From Alsobacter metallidurans (GTDB lineage: Bacteria; Pseudomonadota; Alphaproteobacteria; Rhizobiales; Beijerinckiaceae), in NCBI RefSeq assembly GCF_014636935.1, contig NZ_BMES01000002.1, forward strand, positions 1,795,148-1,859,147: DNA of 64,000 nt, in the 5' to 3' direction. Under the pieces are notes generated by a model. That model made no database searches and was not told the origin of the DNA. It saw only the letters and a program-made list of their open reading frames with translations. The first letter of the stretch is position 1. Each line of letters begins with the position of its first letter. This document shows, one piece after another, positions 47,047 to 59,155 of this stretch. Position numbers and translations under genes: made by a program.

Positions 47047-47067
47047 GCAGGCGCCCGTTGCGCCTGC
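47047..47067 (-). terminator. Hairpin after the hybrid kinase gene
   Basis: A perfect 8-bp stem (GCAGGCGC with GCGCCTGC) and a 5-base loop, about 10 bp beyond the stop of the minus-strand kinase; a second small stem (TGCCC/GGGCA around TTTT) adjoins it. There is no good T tract, so termination is plausible rather than clear. Confidence 0.4.
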
Positions 47068-47077
47068 TTGGCGGGCC

Positions 47078-49858
<2,781 letters not shown>

Positions 49859-50045
49859 TCCTACAACTCTGGATTCGCCGCTGTTGAGATCGGGTTAACG
49901 ACATGTATTTCTAGACAAAAATCAACTTTGGATACGTCGGCGAGTTGCGCTCTGTACGGTTTCATTACCTGGCTACGGCTAATCTGGGAAAGAAAAGCTT
50001 CATAGTTTGGCACTACTCTGCCGTTGAGAGCAAAAGGCGAAAACA

Positions 50046-50522
50046 ATGCTTCTGGGGCAGAGAAATCCCCTCGGGATGGGTTTCATCGTTGATGACGGGG
50101 CGAAGATCCTGGTGGCGGATGATGATCCGATCATGCGGGAGTTCGCTGTCCTGCACATGTCGTCTCCGCAGGTGATTGTCGAAACCGCGGAAGATGGGCA
50201 GCAGGCCTGGGACATGCTCGAGCAGGGCGATTTCGACCTCGCCATGCTCGATCTGGATATGCCTCGCCTGGACGGCCTCGGCCTGATCATGCGCATCCGC
50301 GCCGACGAACGGCTCGCGGCCTTGCCGGTCGTCGTCGCCACGGGCCGCGACGACCTTTTCGCGATCGACCGCGCCTATGAGGTGGGGGCGACCTCCTACG
50401 TCACCAAGCCCATCAACTGGCGGCTCCTCACCTACCAGCTCCGGTTCGTCCTGCGCGCCGACCGCGCCGCCAAGGCCGCCGCGCTCGCGTCCCATTCGTC
50501 CTCCGGAGTGGCTGCGGCGTGA
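50046..50522 (+). CDS. Single-domain response regulator
   Basis: 158 residues. The receiver domain spans about 18-140: acidic ADDDP, phospho-Asp in LAMLDLDMPRLDG, Thr/Ala site VVVATGRDD, Lys in SYVTKPINW. There is no DNA-binding or enzymatic output, only a short Ala/Ser tail. Its stop overlaps the TadG-like gene by 4 bp (GTGA). Alternative start at 50076. It is probably a target of the divergent hybrid kinase. Confidence 0.88.
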   Translation: MLLGQRNPLGMGFIVDDGAKILVADDDPIMREFAVLHMSSPQVIVETAEDGQQAWDMLEQGDFDLAMLDLDMPRLDGLGLIMRIRADERLAALPVVVATGRDDLFAIDRAYEVGATSYVTKPINWRLLTYQLRFVLRADRAAKAAALASHSSSGVAAA

Positions 50523-51928
50523 CCGTGTGGAGTTGGTTAGAGACGAAAGTCCGCCGGTTTGCGGGCGATCCGAATGCGGGCGTCGGCATCGCCTTCGCCG
50601 TCGCGCTTCCAGCCTTGGCCAGCGCCGGCATGTTCGCCGTCGACATGAGCAAGATCTACCAGCAGCGCAGCATCCTGCAGGCGGCCGCCGATAGCGCCGC
50701 CATCGCGAGCGCCACCGAGTTGCGCATCGCCAGCGCCGACTCCCGCCGCGTGGCTGGCGTTGCGATCGCTTATGTGGCCAGCAAGCTGTCGATGGACGCG
50801 CCTCCGATCCAGCCGACCACGGCCTATTCGACGCCAACGAAAGCAGGCGATTCCGGGCCGCAGACCACCAGCGCGACGCTCTCCGGCAACGGCGACAGCG
50901 TGCTCGTGACGACGACCTACGACAGCTCAAACGCAACCGTGGAGGTGCGGGTCAAGGAGGCGGTCAGCACCTACATGGCCGGTATTCTCTCGCAGACCAT
51001 GACGCAGATCGAAGTTGCGTCCACGGCGCGCATGATGGGCGCTTCGCCGCTCTGCATGGTGGCGCTCGACGAAGCCTCCAAAGATACGCTGCGTCTCGAG
51101 AAGTCGTCCCGCGTGACCGGAAACGGTTGCGCGGTCTACTCGAACTCATCTTCCCCGTCCGGCCTCGCCGTCGACGCCAGTTCGAGTCTCATGGCGAGCC
51201 GCATCTGCAGCGTCACGACCCCGGGCGGGAAGGTGAACTCCACCCCGGCTCCCATCGCGTGCCCGGCCCTGAAGCCGGATCCGCTGAGCTACCGCAAGGC
51301 GCTGTTCGCGACCTGCCCGCTCACGCTTCCGCCGCTGGTGATCCTGGGGTCGATGACCGTGGTGCTCCCGCCGGGATTGTATTGCGGTGGCATCGTCGTG
51401 AAGGACAACGCCACCGTCATTCTGAGCGGAACGTCGGGTGCGCCGGGTGGAATCTACGTCATGGGCGGCGATCTCGTCGTCAAGGACAAAGCCACGCTGA
51501 AGATGCTGGATTCTGGAGCGGGGGCCGCATTCTACTTCACGGGCCAGAAATCCCGGTTCGATTTCGACGACGAGGCCCAGGTCTCGCTCGTCGCGCCGCG
51601 CACCGGTGAACTTGCCGGATTTCTGTTCTTCGAAGATCCGGGCCGCGCCGATGCCGGACAAGCGCCGCTCACCTATGAGATCACAAGCAAGTCCGTAAGC
51701 CAATTACTCGGCACCGTGTACCTGAAGAACGGAATTCTGAAGATCGACCTCGACACGAAAGGCCCCGGCGCACTGGCGGACAAATCGGCATTCACGGTCG
51801 TGGTCACACGTCGCGTGCAACTCAAGGACGGCCCTAACCTCGTGCTGAACAGCAACTATGCAGGCTCGTCCGTGCCGGTGCCGCAGGGCGTCGGCCCCAC
51901 CGGCGGCGTCATCGCGATGACGAAATAG
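50519..51928 (+). CDS. TadG-like pilus/surface protein
   Basis: 469 residues from a GTG. The N-terminal TadE/TadG-like segment has one hydrophobic helix (about 21-40) and the motif QRSILQAAADSAAIASATEL (a Flp-pilus TadG signature). The C-terminal half (about 200-460) is rich in short repeats such as VVKDNATVILS and VVKDKATLKML, suggesting a beta-solenoid. It is translationally coupled to the receiver gene; no other tad gene is in the window. Confidence 0.78.
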   Translation: MTVWSWLETKVRRFAGDPNAGVGIAFAVALPALASAGMFAVDMSKIYQQRSILQAAADSAAIASATELRIASADSRRVAGVAIAYVASKLSMDAPPIQPTTAYSTPTKAGDSGPQTTSATLSGNGDSVLVTTTYDSSNATVEVRVKEAVSTYMAGILSQTMTQIEVASTARMMGASPLCMVALDEASKDTLRLEKSSRVTGNGCAVYSNSSSPSGLAVDASSSLMASRICSVTTPGGKVNSTPAPIACPALKPDPLSYRKALFATCPLTLPPLVILGSMTVVLPPGLYCGGIVVKDNATVILSGTSGAPGGIYVMGGDLVVKDKATLKMLDSGAGAAFYFTGQKSRFDFDDEAQVSLVAPRTGELAGFLFFEDPGRADAGQAPLTYEITSKSVSQLLGTVYLKNGILKIDLDTKGPGALADKSAFTVVVTRRVQLKDGPNLVLNSNYAGSSVPVPQGVGPTGGVIAMTK

Positions 51929-51994
51929 CCCGGGCTGGCGCAATTCATCCAAAAATCGTCTAGTGTTCCTGTTTTGGACACGAGGATTCGTTGG

Positions 51995-53092
51995 ATGGAT
52001 TGGTCTCCCCAGCAGGAGGACGCGCTGCGCCAGGTGAACGCCTGGTTGAAGCGCGGCAGCCCGCAGGTGTTCAGGATGTTCGGCTACGCCGGCGCGGGCA
52101 AGACCACCCTCGCCCGCCATTTCGCCGAGGGCGTGGACGGCGAAGTCGCGTTCGGGGCCTACACGGGTAAGGCCGCGCATGTGCTGCGCCAGAAGGGCTG
52201 CCCCGACGCCGGCACCATCCACAGCCTGATCTACCGGCCCAAGGCCATGGAGGAGGAGGAAGCGCCCTCCTTCGTGATTAACCGCGAAAGCACGGCCAGC
52301 AAGGCCGACCTCATCATCATCGACGAATGCTCGATGGTGGACGAGGAGCTTGGCCGCGATCTGCTCTCCTTTGGCGTGCCCGTGCTGGTGCTGGGCGATC
52401 CGGCCCAGTTGCCGCCCGTGAAGGGCGGCGGCTTCTTCACCGAGCACGAGCCCGACGTGATGCTCACCGAGGTGCATCGCCAGGCCCAGGACAACCCGAT
52501 CATCCGCCTCTCCATGCAGGTGCGCGAGGGCGTGGAAAGGCTGCCCGCCGGCGAGTACGGGGACAGCCGCGTGATCCGCCGCGGCGACATCAACGCCGAC
52601 ATGGTGATGGATTGCGACCAGGTGCTGGTCGGCCTCAACAAGACTCGTCGGCTCTACAACCGGCGCATGCGCGAGTTGAAGGGTTTTCGCGACCCCATGC
52701 CGGCCGTGGGCGAGAAGCTCGTCTGCCTGCGCAACGACAAGAAAAAAGGGCTGCTGAATGGCGGCATGTGGACCGTCAAGGCCTTGCGCGAGCCTCTGAA
52801 GGGCTTCATCCGCCTTGAAATTCTTCCCGAGGACGAGGGCCGCCGGAAAGCCGCCAAGGTGAAGATCTTGCGCGAGTTCTTTGACGGCGACGCCGACGCG
52901 ATCCCGTTCATCATGCGACGCGAGTCGGACGAGTTCGACTACGGCTACGCCATGACGGTGCACAAGTCGCAGGGCTCGCAATGGGACGACGTCGTGCTCT
53001 TCGACGAGAGCTACGCCTTCCGAGAACACCGCTCACGCTGGCTGTACACCGGGCTGACCCGCGCCGCCAAGCGCGTCACGATCGTGGCCTAG
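51995..53092 (+). CDS. RecD-like/Dda-type SF1B helicase
   Basis: 365 residues. Walker A GYAGAGKTT (30-38), Walker B IIDECSMVDEEL, motif III LGDPAQLPP, motif IV EVHRQAQDNP and the C-terminal YAMTVHKSQGSQWDDVVL. These are all motifs of UvrD/RecD-type 5'-to-3' helicases. No nuclease domain is present. The ATG at 51995 (MDWSPQQEDAL) is preferred over a TTG 21 bp upstream. Likely a DNA repair or replication-fork helicase; context gives no more. Confidence 0.9.
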   Translation: MDWSPQQEDALRQVNAWLKRGSPQVFRMFGYAGAGKTTLARHFAEGVDGEVAFGAYTGKAAHVLRQKGCPDAGTIHSLIYRPKAMEEEEAPSFVINRESTASKADLIIIDECSMVDEELGRDLLSFGVPVLVLGDPAQLPPVKGGGFFTEHEPDVMLTEVHRQAQDNPIIRLSMQVREGVERLPAGEYGDSRVIRRGDINADMVMDCDQVLVGLNKTRRLYNRRMRELKGFRDPMPAVGEKLVCLRNDKKKGLLNGGMWTVKALREPLKGFIRLEILPEDEGRRKAAKVKILREFFDGDADAIPFIMRRESDEFDYGYAMTVHKSQGSQWDDVVLFDESYAFREHRSRWLYTGLTRAAKRVTIVA

Positions 53093-53130
53093 AGCCATGG
53101 TCCGGGGACAAGGCCCGCCCTGGACGGATG

Positions 53131-54105
53131 TCAAGCCACCGCGTTGCGAAGCTCGCTCTCGCCGCGCCAGAGGCGGCCGAGATTGTCCATCAGGATGTCG
53201 AGCACGTTCGCTTCGTAGCGCCGGGTCTCGCCGGCGGAATGCGGCGTCACGATCACGTGCGGCATGGCCCAGAGCGGCGATCCGGCCGGCAGCGGCTCGT
53301 CGTGGAAACAATCCAGCGCAGCGCCGGCAATGCGGCCCTTCGAGAGGACGTCGATGAGCGCCGCCTCATCCACCACTTTACCGCGAGCCACGTTGATCAG
53401 GTAGGCGCCGGGCCGCATCGCCGCGATTGCGTCGGCCCCCATCAGGCCCTGCGTTTCGGGCGTGAGCGGGCACGTCAGGACCACAAAGTCCGCGTGTGCG
53501 ACGGCCTCGCGAAGGCCCTCCGTGGCCACGACCTCGTCGGCCGCCTCCGCACCCGTGGATGGGTTCCGCTTCACGCCGATCACGCGCATGTCGAACGCCT
53601 TGGCGAGTCGCGCGAGTCGGCTGCCGATGCGCCCCATGCCGACGATCACGAGGGTCTTGCCTTCGAGTTCGTCCTCGCGGCGGGTGCGATCGCCGATCAT
53701 CGGCCGCCAGTGACGCTTCGCTTGCTGGTCTCGCGCCAGGTGAAGATGCCGGGTGAGCGAAAGAAGCAACCCCATCGCGTGTTCGGCCACGGCGCGCTCG
53801 TTGCCGCCCTGCGCGCTGGCCAGGCGAATGCCGCGACTGCGCAGCAGATCCTTTGGGAATTGGTCCACGCCGGCGCTGATCGACTGCACGAACCGCAGCT
53901 TGGGCGCGTTCTCGAGCAGCGCGTCACGCCACTGGAACGACACCACCAGCACGTCGACCTCGGGCATCCGCGGCAGCAGCGCCTCGGGCGTCGACACCTG
54001 GAAGTGGCGGATGCCGGTGTCGCGCAACCCGAACGCGTCCGCGAACTGGTATGCGCCATGCGCGAACGCGACGGTGAGGGACGAACGATCGGGGATCAGG
54101 CTCAT
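53131..54105 (-). CDS. D-isomer-specific 2-hydroxyacid dehydrogenase
   Basis: 324 residues. Rossmann loop GMGRIGSRLARLAKAFDM, catalytic Arg in NVARGKVVDE, Glu in FHDEPLP and His in VTPHSAGET. The substrate (glyoxylate, hydroxypyruvate or another 2-oxo acid) cannot be read from sequence. The ATG at 54105 begins MSLIPDRSSL; upstream in-frame codons lack a ribosome site. Confidence 0.9.
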   Translation of the reverse strand: MSLIPDRSSLTVAFAHGAYQFADAFGLRDTGIRHFQVSTPEALLPRMPEVDVLVVSFQWRDALLENAPKLRFVQSISAGVDQFPKDLLRSRGIRLASAQGGNERAVAEHAMGLLLSLTRHLHLARDQQAKRHWRPMIGDRTRREDELEGKTLVIVGMGRIGSRLARLAKAFDMRVIGVKRNPSTGAEAADEVVATEGLREAVAHADFVVLTCPLTPETQGLMGADAIAAMRPGAYLINVARGKVVDEAALIDVLSKGRIAGAALDCFHDEPLPAGSPLWAMPHVIVTPHSAGETRRYEANVLDILMDNLGRLWRGESELRNAVA

Positions 54106-54214
54106 ACGGGACTCGCTAGGGCAGGCGCGCCCCGATCCTAGCCGAGCGCTCCCCGAACCGCGAGCCTTCATGGGGCACGGCTGTCCTCGATAGACAGCCT
54201 CGCAGATGCTCCGC

Positions 54215-55128
54215 TTAATATGTCCAGCGTTGCGCCTTGCTGACCAGGAAGTCCCGGAAGACCTGAACGCGCGCAACGTTCTTCATTTCTTCCGGATACA
54301 CGAGGTAGCTGTCGAGCGCCGGCATGTCGTCGCCGGTGAGCACCTGGACGAGACCCGACTCGGGCTCGATCAGGTAGTCCGGCAGAACCGCGATGCCGAT
54401 GCCCTTCTCGCAGGCTCGCTTCAGGGCCGTGATGTTGTTCACGGTCAGCGCCGCCTGACGGGGATGCTTGGCGTCGCGCCCCACGGTTGTGAGCCAGTGC
54501 ACGTCCTGCAGGTAGGACGGCGTCTCGCCCCCGTAGGTGAGGATCCGATGCTCCTCGAGGTCGGTGACGTCCTTGGGCTGCCCCCGGCCCTTGATGTAGT
54601 CCTGCGACGCATAGGCGTGGAAATGAACGGTGAAGAGCCGCCGCTGGATCAGGTCGCCCTGCACGGGCTGGCGCAGCCGGATCGCCACGTCCGCCTCGCG
54701 CATCGAGAGGTCGAGCTCGTCGTCGGTGAGCAGAACCTGCAGCTTCACCTCCGGATACAGGTCCAGGAACTCGCCGAGCCGGGGCGTCAGCCAATTGGCG
54801 CCGAGCCCGAGCGTGGTGGTGACGCGCAGGTCGCCGTTGGGCTTTTCGCGGCTGTCGGTGAGGCGTGCGCGCGTGGCCTCCAGCTTCAGCATCATCTCCT
54901 TGGCGGTGCGAAACAGCTGCTCGCCCTGCTCGGTGAGGATGAGGCCGCGCGCGTGGCGGTGAAACAGCGGCACCGCAAGGTCGCGCTCCAGCGCGCCGAC
55001 CTGCCGGCTCACCGCCGACTGGCTCAGCCCCAGCGCGTCGCCCGCATGCGTGAAGCTGCCGGCGTCGGCCGCCGTGTAGAAGATCCGGACCTTGTCCCAG
55101 TCCAGCGAATTGTTCAGCGAAAAGGGCA

Positions 55129-55129
<1 letters not shown>
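54215..55129 (-). CDS. lsrB: LysR-family regulator, LsrB/VtlR-like
   Basis: 304 residues. N-terminal helix-turn-helix (GSFTHAGDALGLSQSAVSRQ, about 24-43) and a LysR substrate-binding domain. Its start and the trxB stop share one base, so it is the second gene of trxB-lysR, the arrangement of the lsrB locus in Sinorhizobium. LsrB senses redox state through cysteines, but only one Cys (240) is present here. The name is inferred from context and needs a phylogeny. Confidence 0.8.
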
Positions 55130-56130
<1,001 letters not shown>

Positions 56131-57117
56131 CTAGGCGGGGGTGCTCCGATGCCGCGCGAACGCGGAGGCGATCGCCGAGGCGATTTCCGGAGTGCTATCT
56201 AATGCCGGGTATGCATAGCTTTCAAGCCGCCCTTGAAAGGAACGCACAGCTCCAAGCGCTTTTAGCGCAACAATTTGACCCGAGACGCGGCTGGCCGACC
56301 CCGGCCTGCGCTCGGACGGTTCGAAGACCAGCACCGGCCGGCCTGTAGCGCAGGCCTCTCCGACCATGTTGGTGGAATCGGCCGTGGCCACAACGGCGTC
56401 GGCGAGCCCCAGCATGGCCACGTAGGGGTTGTCGCCCTCGCCATCCCAGAAGAACCCGCCCTTGCTGCGCACAATGCTCTTCACCCCCTCGCGCAACGCC
56501 CCCGGCGTGCGGCGCGACGCGGTCGCCATCAACCCCGCCCCGGTCTGCGCCAGTGCGGCGATCTGTGCGGTGAGCCGGACGATGTCCTCGCCGCTGAACC
56601 GGTGCCCCCGGCTGTCGCCGCCGAGCAGCAGCGCCACGCGCGGCCGCGGCAGGTCGGCGAGGCGCGGGTCCGGCTTGGCGCGCGCGGCCGCGATCCGCTC
56701 GGCCGTGATCCTGTGCGGCGACGTCACGGTGGCGAGCACGTTGGGCCCGCGCAGCCGGTCATGCGCCGGAACCCAGATGAAATCCGCCGCGCCCCGGCCC
56801 GTGCGCGGATCCTTCAGGAACACCGTGAAGGTGCGCCCGCCCGAAGCGCGCTTCACAGCCGCCAGCGCTGGAACCGCGCGCCTGCCGCTCGCGATGGCGA
56901 TGTCCGGCAACGGCCCGGCCAGCGGCCCGCCCTCACGCCCCGGCGCTTCTCGGGGATCGACGGGCCCCCAGGGCGCCAGCCACGCCCAGGGCGCGCGCGG
57001 CGCGACGCGCCGCAGCTCGGGCGACAGGCCGAGCGCCTCGGCGACGCCCAGGCACTGGCCCTCGTCGCCGGCCTTGCCGTCCGTGATGATCCAGCAGGTG
57101 GTCGCGGGTGGAAGCAT
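56131..57117 (-). CDS. ELM1-like (mitochondrial fission ELM1 family) protein
   Basis: 328 residues with a GT-B-like fold. Family motifs include WIITDGKAGDEGQCLGVAEAL (in pieces DGKAGDEGQ and LGVAEALGL), the LLLGGDSRGHRFS loop and ADSTNMVGEACATGRPV. Bacterial members occur near lipopolysaccharide genes and are thought to be glycosyltransferases, but no donor has been shown. It lies alone, divergent from the Lrp-like gene with 108 bp between the starts. Confidence 0.82.
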   Translation of the reverse strand: MLPPATTCWIITDGKAGDEGQCLGVAEALGLSPELRRVAPRAPWAWLAPWGPVDPREAPGREGGPLAGPLPDIAIASGRRAVPALAAVKRASGGRTFTVFLKDPRTGRGAADFIWVPAHDRLRGPNVLATVTSPHRITAERIAAARAKPDPRLADLPRPRVALLLGGDSRGHRFSGEDIVRLTAQIAALAQTGAGLMATASRRTPGALREGVKSIVRSKGGFFWDGEGDNPYVAMLGLADAVVATADSTNMVGEACATGRPVLVFEPSERRPGSASRVSGQIVALKALGAVRSFQGRLESYAYPALDSTPEIASAIASAFARHRSTPA

Positions 57118-57225
57118 GGTGGGCGAGTGGCACGGAATAGCCGCCCCGGCAAGGCCCCGCCCTTCCCCACCGCCCGGTTCACGTCTAAACAGAAGCCCGA
57201 TTTTGCGCCGCAGCGGAAACCGCCC

Positions 57226-57687
57226 TTGCCCACACGTCTCGACGACATCGACCTCAAAATCCTCCGCGAGCTGCAGGCCGATGGGCGCATGACCAATGTC
57301 GAGCTCGCCAGGCGCGTCGGCATGTCCGCGCCGCCCTGCCTGCGGCGCGTGCGGGCGCTGGAGGAGGCCGGGATCATCAAGGGCTATCGCGCGCTTGTGG
57401 ACGAGAAGACGCTCGGCTTCGAGATTGTGTTCTTCGCGTTCGTGCATCTCTCCAGCCAGGCCGAAGGCGATCTCGCCGGCTTCCAGGCCCGCATCCGCGA
57501 CTGGCCGGCTGTACGCGAGTGCTGGACGCTCTCGGGCGACATCGACTTCATGCTGAAATGCGTCGCTCCGGACCTGCGCGCCTTCCAGGCGCTGGTGGCC
57601 GAGCTCACGGCCCTCGCCAATGTCCGCACCATCCGCACCGCCGTGGCGCTGGACAACGTCAAGGACGAGGCCATCGCGCCGATTTAG
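57226..57687 (+). CDS. Lrp/AsnC-family regulator
   Basis: 153 residues. The N-terminal winged helix LDDIDLKILRELQADGR (about 5-21) is followed by a helix-turn-helix (VELARRVGMSAPPCLRRV) and a RAM ligand domain (about 70-150: CWTLSGDIDFMLKC). The start must be a TTG at 57226; no ATG or GTG is in frame near it. It lies 110 bp before the ABC importer genes on the same strand and could regulate them. Confidence 0.9.
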   Translation: MPTRLDDIDLKILRELQADGRMTNVELARRVGMSAPPCLRRVRALEEAGIIKGYRALVDEKTLGFEIVFFAFVHLSSQAEGDLAGFQARIRDWPAVRECWTLSGDIDFMLKCVAPDLRAFQALVAELTALANVRTIRTAVALDNVKDEAIAPI

Positions 57688-57713
57688 CGCTCACGCCGAC
57701 CTCGCGAGGGCCT

Positions 57714-57735
57714 GACAGGTTCACGACAGGTTCAC
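57714..57735. promoter_or_regulatory. 11-bp tandem repeat resembling a Pho box
   Basis: The unit GACAGGTTCAC occurs twice in a row, 62 bp before the binding-protein start. On the minus strand it reads as two CTGTC-type heptamers (CTGTCGT and CTGTCAG) 11 bp apart, the spacing of PhoB sites (CTGTCAT repeats). Each heptamer is one base off consensus. The orientation is opposite to the downstream genes, which lowers confidence. Confidence 0.4.
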
Positions 57736-57797
57736 GCGCTAATCCTTGCCGTAACGGGACAGCGATCCCGGAAACGGAAACCCAAGGAGATATCGCG

Positions 57798-58889
57798 ATG
57801 AAGCTCGCCCTCCCGCTCGCATCGGGCCTCGCGCTCGTGATGACCGCCGGCCTCGCGGCCGCCCAGGTCCCGGCCGGCTACCCGGCCGACTATGCCCAGA
57901 CCATCGAAGCGGCCAAGAAGGAAGGCAAGGTCGTGGTGTACGGCACCACCGACGCCGCCGCCGCCAACTTCCTGGTCAAGGATTTCGAGGCGCTCTACGG
58001 CCTCAAGGTCGAGTACAACGACCTCAACTCCACCGAGCTCTACAACCGCTTCATCGCCGAGGCCGCCGCCGGCCAGGGCACCGCGGACGTGACCTGGTCC
58101 TCCGCGCAGGATCTCCAGATCAAGCTCGCGAATGACGGCTACGCGGCCGCCTACAAGACGCCGGAAGCCGCCGCCATCCCGTCCTGGGCCAACTACAAGG
58201 ACACGGCCTACGGGGTCACGTACGAGCCCGTCGCGATCGTGTACAATAAGCGTCTGGTGCCGGAAGGCGACGTTCCGAAGACGCACGCGGACCTGCTGAA
58301 GCTGCTGCAGACCAAGACCGACGCCTACAAGGGCAAGGTCACGGCCTATGACCCCGAGCGTTCGGGCGTCGGCTACCTGTTCTTCACGCAGGACGACCTC
58401 GCCTTCAAGCAGGCCTGGGACCTGTTCAAGGCCATGGGCAAGGCCGAGATGAAGCTCTACACGTCGGCCGGCGCCATGATCGAGCGCGTCACCTCGGGCG
58501 AGCACACCATCGGCTACGGCGTGTTCGGCTCCTACGCGCTGTCGCGCTCCAAAAAGGACGCGAACATCGGCATCGTCCTGCCGAAGGACTACACGCTGAT
58601 CGCCTCGCGCGTGGCGTTCCTGTCCAACAAGGCCAAGAACCCGAACGCCGGCAAGCTGTTCCTCGACTACATGCTGTCGAAGCGCGGCCAGACCATCATC
58701 GCCAACCAGGCCGAGCTCTACTCGCTGCGCGACGACGTGCAGGGCGAGGCGACGGTCGCGAAGGTCAAGGAGCAGGTCGGCGACGCCATCCGGCCGATCA
58801 AGATCGACGCGGATCTTTCGGCCAACCTCGACACCATCAAGCGGCTGAAGTTCATCAAGCAGTGGCAGGCCGCCATGAAGGGCAACTGA
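57798..58889 (+). CDS. ABC transporter substrate-binding protein (Fe3+/2-aminoethylphosphonate superfamily)
   Basis: 363 residues. Signal peptide to about residue 23 (TAGLAAA|Q). The mature domain has VVYGTTDAAAANFLVKDFEALYG and the family stretch YEPVAIVYNKRLVP (extracellular solute-binding, iron/phosphonate/thiamine group). AAGGAG 8 bp upstream. It precedes a fused permease and an ATPase, so it is the ligand receptor of a periplasmic importer. Iron(III) and 2-aminoethylphosphonate are both possible ligands; neither the Tyr pair of iron proteins nor a known phosphonate site is clear. Confidence 0.85.
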   Translation: MKLALPLASGLALVMTAGLAAAQVPAGYPADYAQTIEAAKKEGKVVVYGTTDAAAANFLVKDFEALYGLKVEYNDLNSTELYNRFIAEAAAGQGTADVTWSSAQDLQIKLANDGYAAAYKTPEAAAIPSWANYKDTAYGVTYEPVAIVYNKRLVPEGDVPKTHADLLKLLQTKTDAYKGKVTAYDPERSGVGYLFFTQDDLAFKQAWDLFKAMGKAEMKLYTSAGAMIERVTSGEHTIGYGVFGSYALSRSKKDANIGIVLPKDYTLIASRVAFLSNKAKNPNAGKLFLDYMLSKRGQTIIANQAELYSLRDDVQGEATVAKVKEQVGDAIRPIKIDADLSANLDTIKRLKFIKQWQAAMKGN

Positions 58890-58929
58890 GCGCACCTGCG
58901 CTTTGAAGCCCGGCTGAGCCTGTAGAGAG

Positions 58930-59065
58930 CCCTCATCCTGAAGAACATCGCCCCTTGGCGATGTGTCTCGAAGAACGAGGGACTCCTGCCGGCTCAAGCC
59001 GTGCAGCCTCCTGGACCCCTCGTCCTTCGAGACGCCATGTTGCGCATGGCTCCCCAGGATGAGGG
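58930..59065. repeat. Cloverleaf-like palindromic element
   Basis: A 136-bp mosaic of inverted repeats. The outer arms CCCTCATCCTG (58930) and CAGGATGAGGG (59055) are perfect. A 16-bp inner pair (58965-58980 with 59018-59033) has one mismatch. Side hairpins are a perfect 8-bp stem at 58945-58964 and a perfect 6-bp stem at 59034-59050. Together they would fold into a four-arm structure between the binding-protein and permease genes. Similar CTCATCCTG elements are dispersed in Rhizobiales. Confidence 0.75.
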
Positions 59066-59155
59066 CATTTGCAGGCTGCCCCCCTTTTGAACTCGAGACG
59101 CAGGCCCGCCATGGACCTGCGTCCTCTCCCCACCGGCCGCGCCGGGAGACCCGCC

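Noticed and set aside
51964-51985. Possible LexA site (GTTC repeat) before the RecD-like helicase
   Set aside because: The second half-site (GGAC) differs at two of four core positions from the alphaproteobacterial GTTC-N7-GTTC pattern.
57714-57735. Short CRISPR-like repeat
   Set aside because: Only two contiguous 11-bp units with no spacer; more like a transcription-factor site.
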